Made by a program: the position numbers and the translations under genes. Below, piece by piece: positions 12,701-24,561 of a stretch of DNA of 64,000 nt. Below the pieces are notes generated by a model that saw nothing but the letters and a program-made list of their open reading frames with translations, was not told where the DNA came from and did no database searches. Origin of the DNA: Schistocephalus solidus (taxonomy: Eukaryota > Platyhelminthes > Cestoda > Diphyllobothriidea > Diphyllobothriidae); the NCBI GenBank assembly GCA_017591395.1, contig WEDG01000352.1, forward strand, positions 248,001-312,000, in the 5' to 3' direction. Positions within the stretch are counted from its first letter, which is position 1. The number at the start of each line of letters is the position of its first letter.

Positions 12701-15700
12701 CTTCAGTGATCCTTCTGATGTAGACGAATTCCATCTTAAAGCTACATATAACTTTGGGCAATCCTTCTTTTCCATTTTATTGGTGTCTTTGAGTGCTAAT
12801 TCCTAGACTCCTCCGTCATTTAGTGTCCGCATTTGTTCCTGACCTTTCCAGTCTACTGAGCTGGAATGGGAACATCAAAGGTAGTAAAAAATTAGGTCAA
12901 CAAAATTTGCATTTCAAACAATATTTCGTTTACATTCTGTGTGGCATGGCAGAATGGTAACGGATCCTCAAGGATATATTTAAAAAAAAATTCACGATAA
13001 GAGACGAAGGAAACCTGTCTGTTCCTGATTACTAAAAACAAAACTCTAGAGCCCGAGTTAGTGAAACTGTGGCAGCCTGCTAGTTCCTCCTGCCAATTCT
13101 AAACTGCCAGAGAACGACTAGGGTTCTGTCCGCGCTTATAAGAACGTAAAAATTAGTTAGATGGCTAATTAACTATTAACACTTTGCTGGATGATAAAAC
13201 AGTTTTGCCGAGTCTGCTTCCGATAGCTCCATAGACAATGCTATTTACAAGGTGAATATGTTCTCATATTAGCGGGTGACGTTAATTTAGCAAACCACCT
13301 TAAAATTTATGGGAATTATTAGAATAAATCGAATTTTATGGCTTCAATCGGCTCACACACCACGGAACATAGAAACGAGACGCAGACGGGAGAATAAACT
13401 TAGGCTGACCTCTGAGATGGAAGAATGCTGACAAATAAATGACTGTTCAGTGTTGGCTTAAAGTATGAAGGAGCAAACAAGTTTTATTGAAAAGAACGCC
13501 CACAAATCTTCCAAAAATTTCGGATGAGGTTGAAAATGAGTGATTAGAAGTGAAAAAGATTCCAGGCGAATCTTAAATGCGACAAGGATACAAACTTGGA
13601 TGTCAGTGGTCTTAGGAAAAAACTTAAGTGGGACTTGCTACAAGTCCATGGGGAACAGTAAAGAGTAGACAGAAATCAAAAAAATACTCTTCAAAATTGA
13701 CTAGTGGTATGGAGGGGAGAGGACATCCGTTGTACTCTGTGTATGGTCTCTCAAAAAGTACCACGTTACTACCATAATTGAAGACCGATTCAGTCTTACA
13801 AGTCTTTACTAGTTGCAATCCTCAAATTTTTACTAGGCAAACCCAGGAGAATTGTTTAGAAACAAGGTAGTTTTGACACAACAAATACCTGCAGGAGGTA
13901 CAGCCATTTCGCAGTTACTAATAAAAATGATCAGAAAAAGTCACCAACAGGCGAGGTATCTCGATCTCCTGGACTGCCAAAAAGGTTGTAGTGGCCTCAC
14001 AAGTCACCACATGAGAATCCTTGCGGAAGTAAGATCCACGTAGAAGTCTAGCTTCTGCAGTTCGAGACACCAACATGTGAGTGGGACGCGTAGATGGAGG
14101 CACTGAGCCTGACCAGTTTAATAATTTAGTCTTACCATAGGTTCAGGATGGGTGTGGAAAGAGGCAGGGGGGTCGATTCTGTACAAGTAATCTTCACTGT
14201 AATCCACTCAAAGCGCGAGCCACAACCGCATCTCCTAACAATGATAGTATTCTGAAAGCCTGACAACAGGCTATCGCTGTATAAATACGCTCGTTCGGAA
14301 AGAAGGGGCTGGCTAGGGACAAACAGTAATTGAGGCGAATCCAAATGGTATAACTTAATGTATCGGATTTGACTCAGAGGTTGGTTAGATAAAAATTTGA
14401 GAAGTCAACAAAAAGGTAGTTAAATTCACACAGCCACGCCAATCGGCGGAAAATCCGCAAGCAAAGATTGCGTCCGTCTAACTGCGTCTAGCGAGAAATT
14501 GCCTTTACATTGCATAGGTTAGGCTCGTAGTGGAGTCATTTCCACTACAAGGATCTGATAGAAAATCCTGGGAAGGACGAAAACTCACTTGACGAACTCC
14601 CACTGCTTTGTCCGTCCACATTTTACGGACGTTCCAAAAGAAGGGAGTACTGCACAGTTGGCAGAGGTCAGCCTCTCCCCAAGTGGGGGTCTCCTGACGC
14701 CGGGCGTCCATAAACCAAAAGAAGACTAACCCATCAAGTCCAGCCGAAACGGTGAGAGTGGTGTGTGTTCTGCCGACTGGAGGCGAGCGTGACGCCGAGT
14801 CATCTGATACAGCCGTTGTTTTCTGCAAGATCGGCCTGTACCACCACTCCACCGAAGATACAGCCTTTGAGTGGCCCTGAAAGCCGACAAAATGGCTGAA
14901 TTAACAGGCCAAAAAGATTAGGCCATGGAAGGAATGATTCGAAACAGAAACATTGTGTATGGGTATCTGAGAAGACAATCAAATAAAGAGAAAAATGCAA
15001 ATTGTAGTCCACGTGAAAGGCAGGTGAGTTCGATTTATTTCAATAAGTATTCATCCTTTTCAAGTGAGAACCTGATAAGTAAACCATGACAGCATCTGTC
15101 AACATATAGCTCGATACAGAACGCTACCGAGGAACAGCTGTCGAGAAACGATTGGCAATAAGTGACCTGCGGAGGGAGTAACACTATATTTGGCACGATA
15201 AAAGGACACCAAGAAGTTTGCCTAAAATTAAATAACAAAAAATACAAGACGTTTCAAACGACAAGACTTTTCAGGATATAAAATTTAAAACTCCAGCCAG
15301 AAGGTGTACAGTTGGCGCATTTGAGACTGCTAGCACCCCTATTAGCTATCCTGGTAAAAAGCCTGATCAAATGGACAAAACCTAGTACTGTGAGTGCAGC
15401 CTGGGAAGCTTGGAAAGTCTACCACTGACCATAACGGAGGTACGTGAAGCTGGAGATCGAAATTAGGCAAGTTTGACGCTACTACAGTTTTAAATGAATG
15501 ATGGAGGAGGGGAAGGAGGAGGACAAAATGAATACGGGAGACATATTTCCTACAAAAGCCTTCCAAGGTATATAGAGTTAGAGATGCCAGTTATCTAAGA
15601 CGGCAGAAAATAGGTTTGCAAGAGACCACTATACTGATAACGCACTTTGCAGAAAATGGTCCATGATTTTTAACCAGCATTATGATGCCCACTGCTAACA

Positions 15701-18700
15701 TAAACCCTTTGACCAGACGAGGTGGCGGTGGTTTATCACGATTTATTTTAGGGTAGATCTTAAAGCAATGCAGCCCGACCTATTCAAAATCATTGGTAGA
15801 GGAGATCAGAGCTGAATTCCTTGTTCGGTTGATGGTTACTCCTGTTCTCAAAACCCGTATTACGCGTACCCTGGAGCATCAACAGGCTTCCTGCAAGATC
15901 AGTTGAGGACTAGCTGGATATGGTCGAAGTCCGCGTGGTCGTTCGAATTTTAAACAAAAATGGCAAAGAAAGGTCAGGACTATACTCAAACTCAAGAAAA
16001 GCCACATTACCTTACCTGTTCGTAAAGACCCAGCATTGTTGAAGACAACCGAAACAGCTGCAACTGACCTCACGATCCCTCCATCAGCCAGTTTATTGAC
16101 CGGCAGCAACAGTGCTATCAGGGCGCAGAGGATTGAGGCCTAGCACGCCGACTGGCTTATAAAATACCGCAAATCCCGATGACGAGTGTGACATGACGAC
16201 CGTGAACCACCTGCCTTGCGGTTAGGTTCATGAGCCAAAGCGCTAGAGTAGACAACCTCGAACAAACAATATGAGAAGCTGTTGGTGGCCAGCCTGTATT
16301 CAAAATCCCCGAGAAACCCCATTAAAAACGTCAAATTACAGTACTACGATCCATGCTACGGTGTCCGCGGGAATCAACGCGCTCCGCAACCCTGGTCCAG
16401 TGGTGCGGGCGAATTGTATACGAGCTGTACTCAACGGAGGACGGACTCTTGGTACTGGATACAGGAATGTGCAAAATTTTCTGGACCGTGATACCCAAAG
16501 TCTGAAGGTGCGCAGTCTTCAGCAGTACAACTTGGAGGTTTGCTGACTGTTTGAAGTCCGAATCCCCGACTCAGGTGCAGGTGGAACCAATATCCCGGGC
16601 GTTAACTCACACTTCACCCTGTACCACAGCGGTTCACACGAATCTTCTGGTAGACATAGTGGCTATTGTCCTCTGGGAACAAACAAACTGTGCACTATCT
16701 GCATGGGAACCAGTCAGCAACCGGACGGTTTACGCGCGACTGAAGGGCCACTTTAATAACATCTTTGTCGTCTCCGTGTACGCATCAACATCAGCTTCCA
16801 AACAGCGCGAAAGGAGACCTTCTAATCGCAGATGAAGGAGTTAGTTGAAATACCCCCTCGCCGCGATCTGCCGAGTGTCGCGAGGGACTGGAATGGTAGG
16901 ACTGAACCCAGCGACTCGTCAAACAGTAACCTTATTTACCGGTTTGGGCTCGGTACTGAATGCGACCATGGTGAGAGAATGCTGAATTATGCTGAGCAGA
17001 ACCGACTGTTTTTCACGAACACGTGCTTCGAGCACCGCCAAAAACATTTGCTGACCTGGTACTCAAACGACAGCCATAATGTCAGTCAGATCCACTACAT
17101 CCTAGTTAGGTTCACGATAGCATATCAATACGTGGTGCCGAAACTGGTAACGCCCACAGGTCTGAAATGTTCTCGTTCACATACACCTTAAGGTTCACCT
17201 CTCATTTGCACCCAAAATGTCACGTGTGAAACGCTTTGATGTCACAAAAATCCGGCAACCCAGGACTGCCAAAGCCCTGAGCACAGAAATCCGGTCCCGA
17301 TTTAGGACTTGAGCGGGCAGAGAAGGCAATGAACAATGGTGATCACTGAAGACATCGGTCTATGGATCAACAGAGAAAATTATCGAATTCACTCAGTGGC
17401 GCCCCAGTGACTGGATGAGCGGACAAACCCTGCAATTGTCTGCTCAGATGTCGGGAGCCAGGTCCAGCAACAATGCTTCCTTTCGCCAAATATGGAAAAT
17501 GACAACAAATTCGGCTATGGATGACCGGCAGAAATATTCGTGAGAAATAACGACCTGAATGGAGCAGGCCTCAAAAGTTGGCAACAATCGAAAAGTACCA
17601 AATTATCTGCTAAGCTAGCGGTGGGCCCTCAACACTTAGTGACTCTGTTTGCGACGTAATTGGTAGCTTTATTGCCGAAAACTAGGCCAACGTCGATCAC
17701 TGGTGTGAGCAGTTCGAGCTCCTACTCCACTTTGATGAGCAACCAATCACACCCTCGCTCTCCTCTGCAGCGGAGCTTCTATCCCGCAGTGTCGTATGGC
17801 CCCCATCTCTCCGAGGGCGAGGTCACCGATGCAATACAGAGGCTGCACAACAAGGCACCCGGAGAGGACGGTATTCTGCAGAAACCTACAAGGCTTGTGT
17901 CGACACTCCGGCACCCTGGCTCCATGAGTTGATTGAGCAAGCGTGAAGGTGTAGTTACCAAGGACTGGAGTTCGGGTATCCATGTGACCGTCTTCAAGAA
18001 GGGGGATAAGACAAGTTGTAAAAACTACCATGGCATAAGCCTCACTGAAGTTGCTGTGCCGGTCTTCCCTATTGTCCTTAGACGGTTGCAGTCTGTATGT
18101 GAATCTCAGGCGAGGCCCAAGCAAGCCTGATTCCGAGCTGGATGTGGATGCATGGACCAGATATTCACATTAAGTTGCATTTTGGAAATTCGCCATGGAT
18201 ACCAGCAATCAACGGCTGTGTGATTTGCTGACTTCGCTGCTACATTCAATTCCGTAAAACACGGATTCTTATAGCGAATAATGGAACTAGATGGTGCGCC
18301 GGCTAAAATCACTGCCATGATCACGGCTTACTATCGCTCCATTACTGCGCGAGTTCTCGTACATAATAATTTCACCCAACGGTTCCATATACGATCTGGT
18401 GTTCGACAAGGTTGCCCCCTGTCGTCCATTTTGTTCCACTACACCACTGACCGGATTCTCGGACGGGCTCTATACGGTTCTGACGGTGTGGATTTTGCCC
18501 CAAACGCCGGATGACTGACCTAGACTACTCTGACGATATCGCCTTTCTAACCTCAAGCTTTAGTGACCGATAATCTTTGGTGTCACGGGTGAATGAGATC
18601 GCTACTTCGGTCGTCTTATCCATAAACGATAGGGAAACCAAATTATTTTTGACCTATAGCCCTGACCAGGAGAAAGCACCCCTCAGAATTATTTGGTTGC

Positions 18701-21700
18701 TAACTTTAAGAAGAAGTTTCAAATACCTCGGGGCGATAATACTACCAATGGACAGAGTAAGGACGACATTGTATTCTGAATCGACGCTGCTCACCCATTT
18801 TTTTCGATCCTTCGAAAGTGCCTAAGGATCCGACGCGATATCTCCATCGCCACGAGGAGCCAGATGTACTGTGCATCCGTCTGGTCGGTCCTCCTCTACG
18901 GTTGTGAATGCTGTTTGCGCATGGGAAATGAGCGAAGATCAGAGGTATTTGACTACCGTTGCCTGAGGTCCGGACTTCGAGTGAAGTACAACAACCTAGT
19001 CTTAAACGAGGCAGTCCACACTCGCTGATACAATATCGCGAGGAGATCTCAGGTCATCCAAGCAAGACGACTGAGGTGATATGGGCACTTCCTCCGTTTC
19101 CGCTCCACGAGCTCAGCCCTACTGCCATCGATACAGTGCCGTTGCCCATCTGGAGGTAGCGAGGAGGAGGTCAACTCAAGACCTGGGCCGATACGATTCG
19201 TCAAGACATGGAGGCGGTGCTTGGGCCTTAGGTAGTCGGTCTCCGTCGCTGAGAAAAGAGTGGTTTAAGCTGTCCAGATCCCCTGTCGCGAATCGTCGCG
19301 CGTGAAGAGGTACAATACGTGACATCATCGACACCGACTAGATCAGGCCTAATCACAGCCGCACCAAGTACAAACACAGTATATTGATTGTTTCAGCGTC
19401 GGAAATCGAGAGGGTCAGCGACTTTTGGACTTGCTAGATGACAGCCATGTATGTAGAGTTCGGAAAATTTTAAAACCCATGATGAAATTTACCCATTTGA
19501 CGTTTTAATGATTACTTAAAGGATTCGATCGAGTGAGTCATTGCAAACCAAAGCTCTTGTGTTGGGTTCGCGATAACAAGCCTAATGGTGGAAAACACCT
19601 CGTTTCTATTTTCCGGAGTTGGCATAAGGGATAGACGTTGCGCGAACAGGGAAGAAAACTGCCAGGTGTATCCGCGGATCACGTCACTACTGCACAGTTG
19701 CGTGAACACGAAGTTTATTAACTGCCCTAAAAACTGCTGGCTTCATTGATGACCAGTAGTTAATGTCCTCTCTGTTGGCTCGAGTCTTAAAACGAGACCA
19801 CATTTCGGTGTTCAGGCCTCTGCGATGCTAGATTATCGCAATTTTAGGACATAAAGGCGTATTGTATGTGATATATTGGGTGTAAATGGGAGGTGGACTT
19901 TCTGACGTGTGCGACCAGTAACGTATCACGCATCGATATGCTATGGTAAATCCTGTTGCGGAACCTTGAAACAACTAGAATGTAGCCGATCTGACCGATC
20001 GCATGGCTGCCATTTAAATACAAGGGCAGCAGACACTTGTGGCGGTGCTGGGAGGTGTTTTTGACAAACAATCGGTTCTGAGCAGCAAGGTTAAGCATAC
20101 TCTCACCATTGCAGCATCTAGAGCAAAGCCGAAAGCGGCCAATAAGGTGACTGTTTGAAGAATCACCGAGTCCAGTCCAGTAGCCACCGACAACAATCAG
20201 CAGATAATAGAGGCAGTATAGGATTTCGACTAACTGTTGCAGCTGTGAGCAGAAGGTTTGCTTATTGCGCTTATCGGCAGTTTGTTAGTGCACACACGAG
20301 GACCACAGATATGTTCACTAAGAGACTCTTGAATCGCACGTAAGTCATTGGGTAATTGAGTGATGCCTATGCATGTAGTACACGGGTCGCTTGTTGCATT
20401 AGGGTGGTCGCTGCCTCACATATATCGTAGGAGTCGCGTAGGCCGCTGCGGTACACAGTGAACTGGTAGTTGACTCCTGGGAGCTTTATTTCTAGAGCGC
20501 CTGAATCGAAGATTCGGACTTCAGATGGGAGCAGATACGTACGTTTTACTGATGAATATTTGACGCGGGCAGACCTCGAGCACCAGTGTCTGGAAAAGTT
20601 CGCACATTCTAGCATTCAATACCATGAGTACGCGACCGATTGAGCATTCAAATCCGCATACTACTCGCTTGCAAAATTGGACCGGTTGCAGAGGGCTACA
20701 ATTCGCGTTAATGCCGTAGCACGGACCCTAAAACGGTATTCCAGACATTTTCATAAGGATTCTTTGGTTTTTGAGTACAGGCAGGTTCTTAAAAGTCGCG
20801 CGGATTGTTTGTTTAAGGTTGTAACGTCTAACACTTCAGCCCAGGAAGCTAACCCCAAGGAAGTAGTGGTAAGCAAATTTACTTAACGGTTCCCATGTCG
20901 CAGTGCCGTCATCTAGTTTTGCGGAAGTCAGCGTAACTGACCTCAGCCCTCCGCGCCCTGACAACAGATCCGCTACTGGTTTGCGACTGCGTATTCACCA
21001 GACCCGAGTCTGCTTATTTTGCAGCTAAATTTCGCTTAAAGCCGTTATACTCTACCACCCGTAGACGCGCCGAGTAGCTAGGAGCCACGCTACAGTATAA
21101 CTCGCCTTCTCAATTTTGATCAAAGATTTTGATTCTTATCCAATTTAGAGTACTGCGACACCCCTTTAGTTTAAGCGGTCAGTTTAGCTTCGCCCTGCGG
21201 TTTCATACGTAATTCACAACCCCGACCATGAGGCAGTCGTGAACTTTGGCATTTGCGACGTTAGGATGATTGCGTTCACAGAAATTGCAGCGGCTACTAA
21301 GACGCAAGGCTCTAGGAGATGATTGCGAAATTATTGAACTTCATGGGACCCGTGGAGATGCCCATTTATGGTGACATGGGCTTATGTCAAAGGAGCGGGA
21401 AGAAAAGGTTGAGATTCGACCCTTTGTTCGCCGATATACAGAAAGGGCGATATGGCACGTTACCACCCCTTAAGGAGTGATATGTAGGCCAAGTTGTTGG
21501 AAATTAAAGTACTAGAGGTATAGTTGTCTCAGTTCCATCTGGCATGAAGCTAAACCGTCTCCGCTTCCCACAAGCCTCCAGATAGTGGTGAGATACCTTA
21601 TTTACCCAATGGTTAAGACGCCTTTGCGTGGAAAAACCGGAGAACTTTCTATCCAAATTGATACAATTCACCAGGTCTTCGGAAAATTACGTGAAAACGG

Positions 21701-23321
21701 TTTAAGATTGGCAATGCCAGCAAAGGTCGATGTCGTGAAGGCCGAACTAGTCCAGTGTTATTAATTTTGATTGAATACTATCCAGCAGGGCGGTGAATTA
21801 TAATAAGGAAACCGGACCGAGATTTTACCCCAAGCCAATCACTGATAAATTAGTAACGGTTGTGATTGTTGCAATTGGCACAGTTTAGCCACGTGGTGTG
21901 AAATTATTTTTAGAAGATAATACATATAACAACCTTTTGAAATGAGAAACAGCCGTTCAAGACGGTGATTGTAATAATATAAAAGGCTTTACTGTGTGAT
22001 GTCACTTACAATTGCGCTAGTTACTGTTCGACTGGTAGCACGCGGGCAGAGGGGAGGAAATCAATTTGAAAAAAAAACGGATAACGACACTTTGACTAAC
22101 GTATGGTTTGTACGTCAGAATCCTAAGCAGTTCACAAACAATCAATATAATTGCGAACAAGGATGGCAATCACTAGAGAAATTTCAGAGCCTGTCCAAAT
22201 CCAGATGCAGTCACAAGAATAGTTTAAGGTAGCGGAAGAGCATATACGTACAACAGAAAAATGGAAAATCACCTGGAGCTCATAAGCCGAACCCTTGCCA
22301 CCGCCGATGTCCCACATTATGACAGCCTGGTCAATGGAGGCCGACAGGAGGCGAGAAGAAAGACTGTCCCAGGACATCGAGGTGACACTGCCAGTGTGAC
22401 CATGCAACTGCCTGATAAGTTCAAAAGTGGGGGGGATCGCGACCCTTCGCGAGGCCCAACAACGTAATGCGTCCAGTTGAGTCACCGACAAAAAGGCAGT
22501 TGGAGTCAACATGGAACCTTTGAGGAATAATATCAATTGAGTCAGAGGATCGTGGCAGAAAAAGTGAAGATGGAGTGTGGTAATTGGTATCTTTGGTTAA
22601 TTAATCTGGTGTATAGAATATAACTGATAAATTTGTGGAAAAGCCCTTGTAGATTGCTTTGGAGTAGTCATAGCTGCCATATTGTCGCATAGGTGCAATA
22701 ATCACAAAGAAGGAAGGCAATGACATATTAATGCAAAAAACGTAAGTAAGTAGACAAAATACTTACTGTAAACACGTCCCTGGCGCATCCAAATTGTACG
22801 AACCTAGCTGTTCCCCAGTGGCGTCGTTAAACCACGCAACCGTTTTGTCTCTTGAAGTTGAAAGAAGCAACTTGAGTTCTCGAACGCAAATTATTCCTGT
22901 TATGCGGCCAAGGTGAGCAAGAATATCGCGGGTGTGGTTCAGGCAGTTGAGGTCATCTGACAGTTTAAAATCGGATATTGTTCCATTGTCTAGACCGGAA
23001 CAAATGCGTCTAGATAGCGAATCGAAAACAAGCAGAGATGCAGGGCCTCAAGAACTCAAGAAATAAAAGAAAGTTTACTTGGTAGGATTTTTTCTACAGA
23101 TGGCCAGTACCGTCCACTATCACGCATAACCCATAGACGGAGCGATCTGCAGATTAAAAAAGCACAACGACCACAAAGTACCTGTCTTCCGAGGCAGTCA
23201 GTATGCTATTTTGTCCAGTTACAAAAACAGCATCGTTTACTTCCCCTTCAAAACCATGGATTATTGAAAGGAGATCGGGTTTATTCCCTGATTTTAGACC
23301 AGTGGCAACGACAGAACTCAT
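9706..23321 (-). CDS. WDFY2: WD40-repeat and FYVE-domain protein, WDFY1/WDFY2 ortholog (one frameshift)
   Basis: Eight exons: 23321-23182, 23146-23079, 23046-22767, 22517-22273, 14876-14589, 10180-10050, 9905-9815 and 9732-9706, giving about 422 aa, close to the roughly 400 aa of WDFY1/2. These proteins bind PI3P on early endosomes through FYVE and scaffold signalling through a WD40 propeller. Evidence along the chain: [10 protein letters not shown] and TASED in exon 1; DSGRYWPSV in exon 2; [17 protein letters not shown] and [12 protein letters not shown] in exon 3; HGHTGSV and MWDIGGGKG in exon 4; [10 protein letters not shown] and [10 protein letters not shown] in exon 5; the FYVE core [14 protein letters not shown] and RICNDC in exon 6; a last WD blade ending KVWDLKSFL. 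All eight exons have consensus splice sites. Phases match if one base is dropped from a G7 tract in exon 4 (22429-22435). Assignment to WDFY1 or WDFY2 is not possible by eye. Confidence 0.92.
10181..14588 (-). other. WDFY intron 5 (4.4 kb)
   Basis: Bounded by GTGAGT at 14588 and a pyrimidine-rich TAG acceptor before 10180. It contains a CT/C-rich microsatellite at about 10586-10617. The longest open frame (12054-11551, minus strand, 167 codons) has no domain, and its product is unlike anything I recognise. No retroelement could be identified with confidence. Confidence 0.6.
16360..19345 (+). mobile_element. RTE-type non-LTR retrotransposon, almost full length, inactive
   Basis: About 3 kb of apurinic endonuclease plus reverse transcriptase, all in + order but split among frames. 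Endonuclease landmarks: RIPDSGAGG near 16560, VVSVYASTS near 16770, [12 protein letters not shown] near 16880, [21 protein letters not shown] near 16940-17000 in part, and [19 protein letters not shown] near 17045. RT landmarks: NKAPGEDGI near 17850, [17 protein letters not shown] near 17995, [13 protein letters not shown] near 18402, and the catalytic box at 18526-18537, which reads YSDD where this group normally has YADD. The C-terminal region with RRLRW/LLYGCE-type pieces follows to about 19300. Frameshifts and stops occur throughout, so it cannot be active. Boundaries are by similarity only. Confidence 0.9.
19858..20170 (-). mobile_element. RTE endonuclease fragment, minus strand
   Basis: The minus-strand translation gives [17 protein letters not shown], then [23 protein letters not shown]. 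This corresponds to the same endonuclease segment as 16975-17110 of the neighbouring copy ([17 protein letters not shown], then [23 protein letters not shown]). A frame change near 20100 and missing flanks show that it is a truncated dead copy. Its orientation is opposite to the main element, so it was a separate insertion. Confidence 0.75.
22429..22435 (-). other. G7 homopolymer frameshift in WDFY exon 4
   Basis: On the coding strand this is a C7 run. The exon-3 phase gives [20 protein letters not shown] and then, past the run, a TGA. The WD repeat continues in the next frame ([14 protein letters not shown]). Six cytosines would keep the frame and also make exon 4 agree in phase with exon 5. 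It is either a base-calling error at a homopolymer or a genuine disabling insertion. Confidence 0.85.
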
Positions 23322-24561
23322 CCAGCTGAGAGATCGCTGTTGAGAGGAGGCCTAATTGATTGCCAAGAATTAATGTGCATACAAACAATAGGTTTGCTTG
23401 TTAATTTTTATGAGATATATTTAGAACAGAAATAGCTTTGAGCTTGCTCAACTAAACGAGAACAGACATGTTTTGATCGAAAATGGTGTATCAGCGTTTC
23501 CTACTAAAGTATATGAATGATTTGTATTTGGGCATCTCCTTCATGACTGTCCCTAGCACTACACACAAACAGATAATCTATCATTCACCGACACTTCTTA
23601 TACAAGATTTGATTTTTTTCACGGCAAAACTTGCTTAAATTGCTGGTACCACACACTCTCCGCAAATACGCTACCATCGTTTGAAATTGGTTTCAAATTT
23701 CAAGCACTTCGAGCCTACGAGTATTTAGTCTCCACCTCAGTGTAGAAGACACAGTCCTTGGAAATCATTAAAAAAATGTGTGTGTATTCTCCTGAGTTCG
23801 TAAATTACAACTTGGATTTAAGGATTCTGAGGCTTTAAAAAAATTCAACTGCTGCGGATTCTTTCCTGTCCCAGGATTTATCTCAACTGAAATTGCAAGC
23901 TTCGATCTTTGCTCAGTTCTGAAACTCACGCCAGCTATGTGCTCCCTGAATCTGCTTTAAATCGCGTAAAAGGCTCAAACCAAAGTCTGAGTACGTAAGG
24001 GCCATGGTCTTGCATTAGCTAGAGGGCAAACCTCTGAGATAAATTTTGGTATTGAAGGTGTAGACCAAGGCCTCTCGTTTGCTAATGAGGGTGAAACCCG
24101 ACGTTCCATTGGGGTTTTATCCCTACAGATAAACAACTTGTTTTTTTCAAATATTGAGCTGAGTGCTCATGCTTAGAGAAAATAAGATGCACTTCAATCG
24201 CCGATAAAAGTTTGACCAGACGTATTTAGACGTAGTTAGGGCACGTAGTTAGGGCACCAACGCGCACTCTGCCCTTTTCAGAATGTCAACGGGAGAGCAG
24301 TGCAATTTTACTTGGAGTCAATGTGTTCATGCAGTTCATAAGTGTAGCCACTGACTCATAATTTCCCTTTATACGAAGGTGCCTGAAGAACTTAGGGCTA
24401 ATCAGATTTGAAATTAGGGTAAGAGCACAGAAATGAAGATTTTAAATTTGGATAGAAAAATTAAATTAACTAGAACAAAAAAGTTATTTATTAGAGATCA
24501 AGTAGTAGTACTTTTCATTTTACTAGGCTTAAATTCAGACAGCAAATACGATCAACTTTTC
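23322..24561. promoter_or_regulatory. Divergent intergenic region between WDFY and YIPF6
   Basis: The start codons of the two genes point away from each other across 1.24 kb, so both 5' leaders and promoters should lie here. No TATA box or known operator could be defended. The second copy of the 220-bp repeat sits in the middle. The YIPF6 frame remains open back to an ATG at 24433, but the family's length favours 24562. Confidence 0.5.
23999..24220. repeat. 220-bp dispersed repeat, copy 2
   Basis: Partner of 3591-3811 in the same orientation. Compared with copy 1 it has extra T in the runs at about 24116 and 24141, which change the frame of the minus-strand reading. The GTSGFTLISKREALVYTFNT segment is nonetheless still readable in one frame. 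It lies between two divergent genes and might contribute to their upstream regions. Confidence 0.85.

Larger units (their letters stand above)
14877..22272 (-). other. WDFY intron 4 (7.4 kb), repeat-filled
   Basis: Begins GTGATT after the exon-4 codons for ELQ and ends TTTCAG before the exon-5 codons for GHSKAV. It carries the RTE element at about 16360-19345 in antisense orientation to the gene and the fragment at 19858-20170 in sense orientation. An unrecognised frame at 20677-20886 ([13 protein letters not shown]...) has a flavour of the reverse-transcriptase C-terminus, but I could not place it. The parts at 14900-16300 and 20900-22250 show nothing identifiable. Confidence 0.65.

Noticed and set aside
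20677..20886. Reverse transcriptase C-terminal fragment
   Set aside because: LDRLQRAT is suggestive of non-LTR elements, but the rest does not match a family I can name, so it is only mentioned within the intron entry.
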